8,617 nucleotides of DNA from Bacteroidetes bacterium UBA6661 (GTDB lineage: Bacteria; Bacteroidota; Bacteroidia; AKYH767-A; OLB10): the NCBI GenBank assembly GCA_002455375.1, contig DKKR01000090.1, forward strand, positions 8,407 to 17,023. Direction: 5' to 3'. The notes beneath the pieces were generated by a model that saw only the letters and a program-made list of their open reading frames with translations, searched no databases and was not told the DNA's origin. Below are positions 1 through 6,372 of the stretch, piece after piece. Positions within the stretch are counted from its first letter, which is position 1. Every line of letters starts with the position of its first letter. A program made the translations under genes and the position numbers.

Positions 1-501
1 GATGCTAAAAACAATAAAGCCTACTTTAGTGATGCATCGGATAGGTTTTTACAGGCTGTTCGACTATACAAAAAAGGTCATATTCAAAAAATACTGGTAA
101 GCGGTGGCAGTGGAAAAATATTTTACCAGCAATATAAAGATGCCGATTTTGCCAAAGAACAACTGCTTGAATTTGGGGTGGATAGTGCCGATATTTTGAT
201 TGAAAATCAAAGTCGCAATACTTTTGAAAATGCCGATTTCAGTAAAAGAGTTTTAGATAGTGCAGGTATTAAAGGGCCTTATCTTTTAATAACTTCGGCC
301 ATGCATATACGAAGAGCAGAAAAAGTATTTGTAAAGAAAGGAGTGCCGGTGCAGGCATATCCTGCTCATATTAGTGCATTGGATTTTCCCATTGGTTTTC
401 CGGCTGCCATTATACCTTCCATCAATTCGCTCAACAGTTGGGAAAACTTGTTAAAAGAGTTTATAGGCTTACAGGTTTATAAATTAACAGGTAAAGCATA
501 A
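1..501 (+). CDS. YdcF/SanA/ElyC-like DUF218 family protein, 5' end missing
   Basis: The frame is open from the first base, so the start lies upstream of the window; 166 residues are visible. Family hallmarks appear in order: a D-R-F-L-Q-A-V helix followed by LYKKGH, a strand with ILVSGGSG, the acidic/Asn motif ENQSRNTFENA, and LLITSAMHIRRAEKVF, which matches the usual 'LVTSAxHMxRA' motif. A C-terminal helix (NSWENLLKEFIGLQVYKLTG) is also typical. DUF218 proteins are usually anchored in the inner membrane by N-terminal helices, which would be in the missing part. Roles reported for relatives are in envelope integrity (ElyC, SanA in E. coli), but the exact reaction is not known. The next gene follows after 31 bases on the same strand. 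Starting at the GTG at 178 would remove the SGGSG motif, so that shorter reading is wrong. Family call is strong; function is open. Confidence 0.88.
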   Translation, partial: DAKNNKAYFSDASDRFLQAVRLYKKGHIQKILVSGGSGKIFYQQYKDADFAKEQLLEFGVDSADILIENQSRNTFENADFSKRVLDSAGIKGPYLLITSAMHIRRAEKVFVKKGVPVQAYPAHISALDFPIGFPAAIIPSINSLNSWENLLKEFIGLQVYKLTGKA

Positions 502-532
502 TGCAATTTTTAAAATTCTGCATCTTAGCGAT

Positions 533-1084
533 ATGATAAAAAGGCTCACTATTGTAATAGTTTTTTCTTTGGTAAATACTTTATTAGTTGCCCAGAAAAA
601 AGATTGGAAAACCATTGAACTGGCCGAAGGATTGGCCTCCATTGAACTTCCCCTTACGTTCAATTTACCAATGGAATTACCTGTGATAATAAAAGACAGT
701 ACCCCGGTTTCAAAGCATTGGATTATTATCAATAAAAAAAATGCATTGGTACGGTTAGCATTTGAATACCCTACAGATGCTGGATACATTAAAATAACCG
801 ACAACGATATTCCCGAATGGGCAGACAAACAATTAACAGCCCTGAAAAAAAGCACAGCCTTCTCTTATATTGACGATGGAATATATCTTCAAAACTGGAA
901 AAATATAAGCTACATTAAATACTACATAAATCAGGATGATGGCAGCAATACTTTCAACATGCTTTTTTTTACCAATATTGGCGATAGACTTATACAGTTT
1001 ACCTTTAGTTGCCCGGCAAAACTTAGAAAAAAATGGGAAGCGGTTGCAGACAGTATTGCCAATTCTTTGAGAGTTAAAGACTAG
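533..1084 (+). CDS. Small exported protein of unknown function
   Basis: A 183-residue protein that I do not recognise as a named family. Residues 1-20 form a convincing Sec signal peptide: M-I-K-R, then a hydrophobic core, ending LLVA before QKKDW. There is no lipobox cysteine, so it is probably periplasmic or secreted rather than a lipoprotein. The mature part alternates short hydrophobic strands and charged loops and ends with a helix (KKWEAVADSIANSLRV). That layout resembles small alpha/beta proteins of the PsbP/DcrB (DUF1795) kind, but this is an impression from pattern only. The ATG at 533 puts the signal peptide at the very N-terminus, which supports this start. A terminator-like hairpin follows the stop by about 60 bases. 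A decayed copy of its last ~37 codons lies downstream at 1187-1327. Confidence 0.8.
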   Translation: MIKRLTIVIVFSLVNTLLVAQKKDWKTIELAEGLASIELPLTFNLPMELPVIIKDSTPVSKHWIIINKKNALVRLAFEYPTDAGYIKITDNDIPEWADKQLTALKKSTAFSYIDDGIYLQNWKNISYIKYYINQDDGSNTFNMLFFTNIGDRLIQFTFSCPAKLRKKWEAVADSIANSLRVKD

Positions 1085-1146
1085 GATCGGCACCGAAGGT
1101 CAGACCCTGATAGTTTTATTACAGCATTTTTTGAAAGTTCTTTTCT

Positions 1147-1192
1147 AAGGTCGACCACCTTTTGAAGCTGGTCGACCTTTTATTAATTTTTT
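1147..1192 (+). terminator. Probable factor-independent terminator after the 533-1084 gene
   Basis: Bases 1147-1157 (AAGGTCGACCA) and 1169-1179 (TGGTCGACCTT) are perfect reverse complements of 11 bp. The interior can continue with three further pairs (CTT/AAG) beyond one C-C mismatch, leaving a tight TTG loop. A T-rich run follows to 1192 (TTTTATTAATTTTTT, counting the stem's last Ts). The bases before the stem are not A-rich, so it is oriented for the forward strand. GC content of the stem stands out against the AT-rich surroundings. It could also be a dispersed intergenic palindrome that happens to terminate transcription. Confidence 0.65.
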
Positions 1193-1327
1193 ACCAATAT
1201 TGGCAATAGGCTCATACAGTTTAATTTTAGTTGCCCGGCAATGCATGGAAAAAAATGGGAACCTAGTACGGATGCTATTGCGAATTCGCTGAGAGTAATT
1301 TTGTCAACTTCCATGAATAATGATTAA
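1187..1327 (+). pseudogene. Decayed copy of the 3' end of the 533-1084 gene
   Basis: Bases 1187-1298 align without gaps to 965-1076 at a constant offset of 222 bases. I count 22 differences in 112 positions, about 80% identity. The copy keeps the reading frame: TNIGNRLIQFNFSCPAM against TNIGDRLIQFTFSCPAK, and KKWEPSTDAIANSLRV against KKWEAVADSIANSLRV; 26 of 35 residues agree. There is no start codon or signal peptide. An in-frame TAA at 1184-1186 lies directly before it, and after LRV the frame runs nine unrelated residues to TAA at 1325-1327. It is best read as the surviving tail of a tandem paralogue whose 5' part was deleted, or as an old partial duplication. The amount of divergence rules out a recent event or an assembly artefact. 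Confidence 0.8.
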
Positions 1328-1332
1328 ATTTG
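1300..1332 (+). promoter_or_regulatory. Probable promoter of the toxin-antitoxin pair
   Basis: TTTG at 1300-1303 and TAAATTTG at 1325-1332 match the Bacteroidota -33 (TTTG) and -7 (TAnnTTTG) boxes, with a 21-base spacer. Transcription would begin near 1338, about 10 bases before the antitoxin ATG at 1349. A second TAnnTTTG match (TAATTTTG, 1296-1303) overlaps the -33 box but has no good partner upstream. Both boxes lie in or at the edge of the decayed gene copy. Confidence 0.5.
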
Positions 1333-1348
1333 GTTAAACAGATTTGAA

Positions 1349-1519
1349 ATGACTGAAATTGTAATTGATAAAAAAAAATATGTTTTAATTCCCGAAAAGG
1401 AATATAAAGCACTACAAAAATCTGCGGCACTTAAAACTAAAACTGACAAAACATTTACTTTAGAAGAAGCCCGTAATTACAGTAAAAAACTAATCAGAAA
1501 ATGGGCATCAGAAAAATAA
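1349..1519 (+). CDS. Small antitoxin-like protein upstream of a RelE/ParE toxin
   Basis: A 56-residue open frame, short enough to be missed by common length cut-offs. The N-terminal half (IDKKKYVLIPEKEYKALQKSA) has the strand-then-helix pattern seen at the start of Phd/YefM-type and related small antitoxins. The C-terminal half is a charged, Lys-rich helix (TLEEARNYSKKLIRKWASEK), as expected for the toxin-wrapping segment. It overlaps the toxin start by 19 bases, a usual arrangement that couples translation and keeps antitoxin ahead of toxin. In this kind of module the antitoxin binds and neutralises the toxin and often represses the shared promoter. I see no clear helix-turn-helix. The call rests on position, size and pattern rather than a firm family match. 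Confidence 0.68.
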   Translation: MTEIVIDKKKYVLIPEKEYKALQKSAALKTKTDKTFTLEEARNYSKKLIRKWASEK

Positions 1520-1797
1520 CAGTACGATTAAGTGCTGCTGAGCGTATTTCCTCCGTTGCCTGGTTTATTGAATCGAAAGGAATGGTAAAAACAGCAGAAA
1601 AATTTGTTGATGCTGTTTATGATTTCTTTGAAAAATTAGCGGACCCCCGAAAGTCTTATGCCGAGTGTCGCAATCCTGAAAAAAAAATGTTTGGCTATAA
1701 ATGTATTTCGTATAAAAAGAAATACACAATAGTGTTCCTGGAAACAGTTTCTGAAATTATAATTTGTGAATTTTTACCAACTAAAATGCTTCAATAA
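1501..1797 (+). CDS. Type II toxin of the RelE/ParE family
   Basis: A 98-residue protein with the RelE/ParE layout: a first strand (RKITVRLS), two helices (AAERISSVAWFIESKG and TAEKFVDAVYDFFEKLAD), then a basic beta-sheet half (KKMFGYKCISYKKKYTIVFLETVSEIIICEFLP). The 'YKKKYTIVFLE...EIIICEF' block corresponds to the family's 'Y-x-I-x-Y ... I-x-I' strands, and 98 residues is a normal length. RelE members cut mRNA on the ribosome and ParE members poison DNA gyrase. The sequence alone does not decide between them, because the active residues vary. The ATG at 1501 lies inside the last codons of the upstream antitoxin-like frame, in a different phase. No terminator is visible before valS. Confidence 0.8.
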   Translation: MGIRKITVRLSAAERISSVAWFIESKGMVKTAEKFVDAVYDFFEKLADPRKSYAECRNPEKKMFGYKCISYKKKYTIVFLETVSEIIICEFLPTKMLQ

Positions 1798-1820
1798 CAG
1801 TCTCGCATTAACCTATTTTC

Positions 1821-1844
1821 CTTTGTGCCTTTGCGTCTTTGTGG
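1821..1844 (+). repeat. Three tandem CTTTG-type 8-mers upstream of valS
   Basis: The stretch reads as three 8-base units, CTTTGTGC, CTTTGCGT and CTTTGTGG, each beginning CTTTG. Similar CTTTG-rich strings in gaps between genes are, in my recollection, common in Bacteroidota, so this may be a dispersed repeat rather than a local invention. When translated it yields the PLRLCGY segment of an over-long valS reading that starts at 1825. Confidence 0.6.
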
Positions 1845-1871
1845 TTACAGCAAAAAATCCCCTTATTTCAG

Positions 1872-1879
1872 TACCTTCG
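1872..1879 (+). promoter_or_regulatory. valS: Possible -7 box of valS
   Basis: TACCTTCG differs from the Bacteroidota -7 consensus TAnnTTTG at one position and lies 23 bases before the preferred valS ATG at 1903. No TTTG is found at the usual distance upstream; the nearest, at 1838-1841, is 30 bases away. If used, it would place the transcription start inside the longer 1825 reading and exclude that start. Confidence 0.35.
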
Positions 1880-1902
1880 CCCTCCGAAAAAGACAGCACA
1901 GC

Positions 1903-4518
1903 ATGGAACTTTCTAAAAATTTTGAACCACAGGCATTAGAGCAAAAATGGTACAGCCACTGGCTGGATAAAAAATATTTTCACAGCACACCCGATGAAAG
2001 GGAACCCTATACCATTGTAATTCCCCCGCCAAATGTTACCGGTGTATTGCATATGGGTCATTGCCTCAACAATACCATACAGGATATACTGATACGTACT
2101 GCCCGTATGCAGGGTAAAAATGCCTGCTGGGTACCCGGAACCGACCATGCCAGCATTGCTACCGAAGCAAAAGTGGTGGGTATGTTGAGAGAAAGAGGTA
2201 TTGCCAAATCATCATTAAGCAGGGATGAATTTTTAAAATATGCCTGGGAGTGGAAAGAGAAATATGGAGGAATAATCCTTGAACAATTAAAAAAATTAGG
2301 TTGCAGTTGCGATTGGGATCGTACACGATTTACAATGGAAGACGATTTAAGTGAAGCTGTAATTGATGTATTTATTGACTTGTATAATAAGGGCTACATC
2401 TATCGTGGACTACGTATGGTAAACTGGGATCCTGCAGGGTTGACAGCTGTAAGTGATGAGGAAGTAATACATAAAGACGTTAACTCAAAACTATATTATG
2501 TAAGATATAAAATTGACGGTACTGCTGATGAATGGATTACTATTGCAACAGTTCGTCCTGAAACTATTTTAGGCGACACTGCCGTTTGTGTGCATCCTGA
2601 AGATGAACGTTACACACACTTAAAAGGAAAATTCTGTATCATTCCTATTGTGAACAGAAGAGTTCCCATAATTTTTGACGACTACATTGACAAGGAATTC
2701 GGAACCGGTGCACTTAAGGTAACGCCTGCACATGATATCAACGACTATAACCTTGGATTAAAACATAAACTCGAAGTCATTGACACGTTGACACCCGATG
2801 GTAAAATGAGTGAGGCAGCAGGACACTACATTGGTGAGGATAGATTTATTGTAAGAAAGAAAATCGCAAAAGACCTTGAAGCAAGTGGCCACTTAATTAG
2901 GACGGAAGACTATAAAAACAAAGTAGGATATAGCGAACGTACAGATGCAGTTATTGAACCTCGCCTGAGTTTACAATGGTTTGTGAATATGCCGGAAATC
3001 AGTAAACCTGCATTAGAAGCAGTGGTTAATGGTAACATCAAACTGATTCCTGATAAATTTATCAGTACCTATCGCTACTGGATGGAGAATGTTAAAGACT
3101 GGTGTATATCGCGACAACTATGGTGGGGACAACGCATTCCGGCATGGTATGATGAATCCGGAAATTTTGTGGTAGCCAAAACTCCGCAGGAGGCATTGGC
3201 GAAGTTTGAAGAAAAAAACATAAAAATAAATGCAGATAAGATAAAACAGGATGATGACGTATTAGATACCTGGTTTTCATCATGGTTGTGGCCTATAAGT
3301 GTTTTTGACGGATTTAAAGACCCAACGAACAAAGAGATTAAATACTACTACCCTACCAACGATTTGGTGACAGCACCTGAAATACTTTTCTTTTGGGTGG
3401 CACGAATGATTATTGCAGGATTAGAATATCGAAATGACATTCCATTTGAGCGTGTCTATCTTACAGGCATTGTTCGTGATAAGTTAGGCAGAAAAATGAG
3501 TAAGTCATTAGGCAATTCGCCTGACCCACTTGAGTTGATTGATAAATATGGTGCTGATGGTGTTCGTGTAGGCATGTTGCTTTCTTCACCTGCCGGCAAC
3601 GACTTATTGTTTGATGAATCTTATTGTGAGCAAGGCCGGAATTTTGCCAACAAAATGTGGAATGCATTTCGTCTGATAAAAAACTGGCAGCCTGATGCAT
3701 CACTGCGCCAATCCGAAACAGGTAGGATTGCAACAGCATGGATGAAATCAAAATTCAATGAACAATTGACACTCATCAACGACAGTTATGATAAAATGCG
3801 CATCAGTGAAGTGCTCATGATTAAATACAAGTTGTTTTGGGATGATTTCTGTGCATGGTATTTAGAAATGATAAAACCACCTTATGGGAGTGTTGCAATA
3901 GATTCAGAAACTTATAATACAACTATAGATATTTTTGAAAACCTGCTGCAGATACTACATCCATTCATGCCATTTATTACAGAAGAGTTGTGGCATGAAC
4001 TTAAAAACAGAAATTACAGAGATTGTATTATCGTAAGCATGTGGCCCAAACAAGCATCAACAGATAATGCTATATTAGAAGGTATGACACATGCACAAAA
4101 CATTATTTCTACTTTAAGAACTTTTCGAAACGAGAAAGGTATATCCCCTAAAACTCCATTACAATTGCTAACAAAAGAGAAACATCTATCTACATTTGAT
4201 AATATCATACTTAGATTAGCTAATGTCAGCAGCATTGAAAAAGCCAATAGCTTTGATAAAGCATTTGCTTTTATGGCAGGAACACAAGAATATGCTATAC
4301 CTTTCGATCAGAATATTGATACTGCTGCAGAACGTCTCCGCATTGAAAAAGAAATTGCTTACAACAAAGGTTTTCTTGACACTGTTATGAAGAAATTAGG
4401 TAATGCAAACTTTGTCAGCAAAGCCAAGCCTGAGGTTATTGCCAGTGAAGAGAAAAAGAAATCAGATGCCGAACAAAAAATAAAATCATTAGAGCAACAA
4501 CTTAATATGATGAGCTAA
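1903..4518 (+). CDS. valS: Valine--tRNA ligase
   Basis: Class I aminoacyl-tRNA synthetase that charges tRNA-Val with valine in the cytoplasm and edits mischarged threonine. The 871 residues match usual bacterial ValRS length. Seen in order: the HIGH-type motif as HMGH at 50-53 within PPPNVTGVLHMGH; the CP1 editing domain with ATVRPETILGDTAV (from 215) and GTGALKVTPAHDINDY (267 onward, with the conserved Asp at 278); KDWCISRQLWWGQRIPAWY at the return to the Rossmann fold; GRKMSKSLGNSPDP with KMSKS at 531-535; an anticodon-binding helical domain; and the C-terminal coiled coil of ValRS (AAERLRIEKEIAYNKG to the end). The frame is open back to an ATG at 1825, but those 26 extra residues come from the CTTTG repeats and look untranslated. 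MELSKNFEPQALEQKWY is the normal family N-terminus. The next gene starts 6 bases after the stop. Confidence 0.97.
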   Translation: MELSKNFEPQALEQKWYSHWLDKKYFHSTPDEREPYTIVIPPPNVTGVLHMGHCLNNTIQDILIRTARMQGKNACWVPGTDHASIATEAKVVGMLRERGIAKSSLSRDEFLKYAWEWKEKYGGIILEQLKKLGCSCDWDRTRFTMEDDLSEAVIDVFIDLYNKGYIYRGLRMVNWDPAGLTAVSDEEVIHKDVNSKLYYVRYKIDGTADEWITIATVRPETILGDTAVCVHPEDERYTHLKGKFCIIPIVNRRVPIIFDDYIDKEFGTGALKVTPAHDINDYNLGLKHKLEVIDTLTPDGKMSEAAGHYIGEDRFIVRKKIAKDLEASGHLIRTEDYKNKVGYSERTDAVIEPRLSLQWFVNMPEISKPALEAVVNGNIKLIPDKFISTYRYWMENVKDWCISRQLWWGQRIPAWYDESGNFVVAKTPQEALAKFEEKNIKINADKIKQDDDVLDTWFSSWLWPISVFDGFKDPTNKEIKYYYPTNDLVTAPEILFFWVARMIIAGLEYRNDIPFERVYLTGIVRDKLGRKMSKSLGNSPDPLELIDKYGADGVRVGMLLSSPAGNDLLFDESYCEQGRNFANKMWNAFRLIKNWQPDASLRQSETGRIATAWMKSKFNEQLTLINDSYDKMRISEVLMIKYKLFWDDFCAWYLEMIKPPYGSVAIDSETYNTTIDIFENLLQILHPFMPFITEELWHELKNRNYRDCIIVSMWPKQASTDNAILEGMTHAQNIISTLRTFRNEKGISPKTPLQLLTKEKHLSTFDNIILRLANVSSIEKANSFDKAFAFMAGTQEYAIPFDQNIDTAAERLRIEKEIAYNKGFLDTVMKKLGNANFVSKAKPEVIASEEKKKSDAEQKIKSLEQQLNMMS

Positions 4519-4524
4519 CTGAAT

Positions 4525-4740
4525 ATGGACAAACCGGCAGAATGGGTCAAGGTATATACTACAACACAACCACACAAAGTTGAAATTGTGCGTGCTGTAT
4601 TGGAAGAACATGATATTGAAAGCATGGTAATCAACAAAAATGATTCAAGTTATCCGGGATTAATAGGCAATATTGAAATATATGTACTCGATAAACTTGA
4701 AGTGCTTGCACGGTTTATTATAAAAGACAACGAACTTTGA
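4525..4740 (+). CDS. DUF2007 family small protein
   Basis: A 71-residue protein with the DUF2007 pattern: WVKVYTTTQPHKVEIVRAVLEEHDIESMVINKNDSSY, then IEIYVLDKLEVLARFII. This is one beta-alpha-beta half in which a helix precedes an 'I-x-x-x-V-x-N' strand, followed by a second short strand and helix. The family is annotated as a putative signal-transducing or PII-like protein, but no function has been firmly shown to my knowledge. It is cytoplasmic, with no signal or membrane segment. It begins 6 bases after valS and its stop codon overlaps the TTG start of cdsA, so it is probably co-translated with both. Pairing with cdsA is, as I recall, common in Bacteroidota. Confidence 0.85.
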   Translation: MDKPAEWVKVYTTTQPHKVEIVRAVLEEHDIESMVINKNDSSYPGLIGNIEIYVLDKLEVLARFIIKDNEL

Positions 4741-5561
4741 ATAACTTTTGGACAAGAGCATTTACGGGCGCTGTATTTGTAGCAGTTATGATTGCTGCAA
4801 TTGAATTCAGCCCCTATACATTCATGATACTTTTCATGGTCATCAACCTGTTGAGCATTATTGAGTTTTATAAACTGTTTATCCGCAACGACCTGACACC
4901 AAGAATTTTTTCAGGTATTGTATTAAGTGCGATTCTTTATGCTACCAGTGCATTAGTAGCTTCGGGGACGGCATCTGCGCAGTTATTGTTTATAAATATT
5001 CCTATGCTTTTTCTTATTTTCATTTTTGAGCTATATCTCAAATCTGAAAAACCATTTGAAAACATAGCTTATACATTGCTGGGAGTAGCTTATTTAACAT
5101 TACCTCTTGCACTCTTTAATTCTATGGCATTTTTGCCGGGTGAAAATACTGGCTACCATAGTGGAATCATCATCGGTTATTTTTTAATTCTATGGGCAAG
5201 TGACACCGGTGCATATCTTTCGGGTATGAAATTCGGAAAGCATAAACTTTTCGAACGACATTCACCAAAAAAGACCTGGGAAGGCAGTATTGGCGGTTGT
5301 CTTGCAGCATTGCTTTTAGGTTATATTAATTCTTTGTTTTTTACACAGCTTGCCTTATCAGAATGGCTGATTGTTAGTTTACTGATAGTAATTACCGGAA
5401 CTTTTGGCGATTTGATTGAAAGTATGCTTAAACGTAGTCTTAAAATCAAAGACTCAGGAAACATTCTTCCGGGTCATGGCGGTATGCTCGATCGCTTTGA
5501 TGGACTTTTTATTTCAATCCCTTTTGTTTTTACTTACCTGGCTTTGATTGGGAAAGTTTAA
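4737..5561 (+). CDS. cdsA: Phosphatidate cytidylyltransferase (CDP-diglyceride synthetase)
   Basis: Inner-membrane enzyme that makes CDP-diacylglycerol from phosphatidic acid and CTP, the branch point for bacterial phospholipids. The 274 residues hold about eight hydrophobic segments. The diagnostic C-terminal signature is complete: GDLIESMLKRSLKIKDSG (224-241) followed by PGHGGMLDRFD (245-255), including the conserved Lys-Asp and Asp-Arg-x-Asp residues that bind metal and CTP. SDTGAY (155-160) and SPKKTWEGS (176-184) are further family motifs. The start is a TTG at 4737-4739 that shares TGA with the preceding stop (TTGA). It gives MNNFWTRAFTGAVFVAV, a normal CdsA N-terminus. The next in-frame ATG, about 50 bases later, would cut into the first membrane helix. 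No clear terminator lies in the 71 bases before the convergent gene. Confidence 0.95.
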   Translation: MNNFWTRAFTGAVFVAVMIAAIEFSPYTFMILFMVINLLSIIEFYKLFIRNDLTPRIFSGIVLSAILYATSALVASGTASAQLLFINIPMLFLIFIFELYLKSEKPFENIAYTLLGVAYLTLPLALFNSMAFLPGENTGYHSGIIIGYFLILWASDTGAYLSGMKFGKHKLFERHSPKKTWEGSIGGCLAALLLGYINSLFFTQLALSEWLIVSLLIVITGTFGDLIESMLKRSLKIKDSGNILPGHGGMLDRFDGLFISIPFVFTYLALIGKV

Positions 5562-5632
5562 AAACTATTCCAGAAGAATAAGGAAATAAATACTCACGAT
5601 TTCAATCCTTCTTGAAAAAACTTTTCACAAAA

Positions 5633-6058
5633 TCAAAACTTACCTTTCTTCTTTGAATTAAGGTTATAGTCAACAGAATATTTACCTGCTCCGAAAATTA
5701 AAATCAGCACGTAACAGAAAAAATACATGAGCGCCAATTCCGGAACCTCTCCTTTAGAAGCCATGACGAAGGTTGCTACAAGCATATTAAACACCAATAC
5801 AGATGAAGCCATGCGCGTTTTTAATCCAAGTATGATAAATATAGAACAAATTACTTCAGCAAAAACTACCAAATAAAAAGACATCTTCATGCCAAGCCCA
5901 AACGGATCTGCAAATTGTATTTCTGCTCCACTGAATATTTTTTGCAATTTAGGATAACCATGGCCGTAAAGCATCAGCAATGAAACACCTATTCTGAAAA
6001 GCAGCAAAGTATATTCCTTGATGGCCATTCGACTTTTGATATTAATTAAATGTGTCAT
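5633..6058 (-). CDS. DoxX family membrane protein
   Basis: A 141-residue protein with four predicted membrane helices at about 13-33, 58-78, 83-101 and 107-125. The DoxX pattern is present: LLLFRIGVSLLMLYGHGYPKL in helix one, FAEVICSIFIILGLKTRMAS across helices two and three, and a final GAGKYSVDY, like the usual G-x-G-x-x-S-x-D ending. The family is broad. Members include the small subunit of an archaeal thiosulfate:quinone oxidoreductase, and most bacterial members have no proven role. A second in-frame ATG at 6028 (MAIKEYTLLL) would also leave all four helices intact, so the start is uncertain by ten residues. It stands alone between the convergent cdsA and the tRNA gene. The C-terminal tail is basic (KKKGK). 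Confidence 0.87.
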   Translation of the reverse strand: MTHLINIKSRMAIKEYTLLLFRIGVSLLMLYGHGYPKLQKIFSGAEIQFADPFGLGMKMSFYLVVFAEVICSIFIILGLKTRMASSVLVFNMLVATFVMASKGEVPELALMYFFCYVLILIFGAGKYSVDYNLNSKKKGKF

Positions 6059-6080
6059 ACCAATACTGATTTTGTTTCTC

Positions 6081-6088
6081 CAAAAATA
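6081..6088 (-). promoter_or_regulatory. Possible -7 box of the DoxX-family gene
   Basis: On the minus strand this reads TATTTTTG, an exact match to TAnnTTTG, 22 bases before the ATG at 6058. No TTTG is found at 19-21 bases further upstream, so only half of the promoter is supported. Confidence 0.35.
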
Positions 6089-6205
6089 AAATTTTCTGCG
6101 GATTTAAATCTAGCCCACAAAATCAGACATGATTAATAATATTTCAACTCTGTTTTAAGAATGGGAATAAATTTTGAAAATTTTTCTATCAATAAGAATA
6201 AAAGG

Positions 6206-6234
6206 AAATAAAAAAGCTGCAAATTGTGCAGCTT
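6206..6234 (-). terminator. Terminator of the initiator tRNA gene
   Basis: On the minus strand AAGCTGCA and TGCAGCTT form a perfect 8-bp stem around a 5-base loop (CAATT). It is followed directly by TTTTATTT, a classic factor-independent terminator. It begins 10 bases beyond the tRNA 3' end and lies before the DoxX-family gene, so the tRNA is probably a single-gene transcript. Confidence 0.78.
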
Positions 6235-6244
6235 AATCTTTTAG

Positions 6245-6316
<72 letters not shown>

Positions 6317-6333
6317 TTGTTATTTTGAGGGTG

Positions 6334-6364
6334 CAAAAGTAATCACTTTGTCCTTATCTGCAAA
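6334..6364 (-). promoter_or_regulatory. Consensus Bacteroidota promoter of the tRNA-fMet gene
   Basis: On the minus strand TTTG (6364-6361), a 19-base spacer, and TACTTTTG (6341-6334) exactly match the -33 TTTG and -7 TAnnTTTG boxes of the Bacteroidota primary sigma factor. Transcription would start near 6327, about ten bases before the mature tRNA 5' end at 6316. The -33 box lies 9 bases past the cinA stop codon, so the tRNA has its own promoter. It is the best promoter in the window and supports the phylum assignment. Confidence 0.78.
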
Positions 6365-6372
6365 TTTATTCC

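Noticed and set aside
521..528. CATCTTAG as a -7 box for the 533 gene
   Set aside because: It matches only four of the six fixed positions, has no -33 partner, and is too close to the ATG; readthrough from the upstream gene is as likely.
484..1093. Minus-strand open frames opposite the 533-1084 gene
   Set aside because: They overlap a forward gene with a clear signal peptide, show no domain pattern, and have no promoter boxes.
1825..1902. Longer valS reading from the ATG at 1825
   Set aside because: The extra 26 residues derive from CTTTG repeats and a possible promoter box and do not resemble a ValRS N-terminus; MELSKNFEPQALEQKWY at 1903 does.
3075..3751. Several minus-strand open frames inside valS
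   Set aside because: They are fully embedded in a well-conserved synthetase gene, rich in Cys, His and Ser as expected from antisense reading, and show no family motif.
5562..5632. Possible terminator between cdsA and the DoxX-family gene
   Set aside because: Only 4-5 bp pairings are found (TTCC/GGAA, TTCAA/TTGAA), with no suitable T run on either strand.
6089..6205. Hidden small gene or RNA between the DoxX-family gene and the tRNA terminator
   Set aside because: Only AT-rich sequence with short chance pairings; no frame with a start and composition like the neighbours, and no stable structure.
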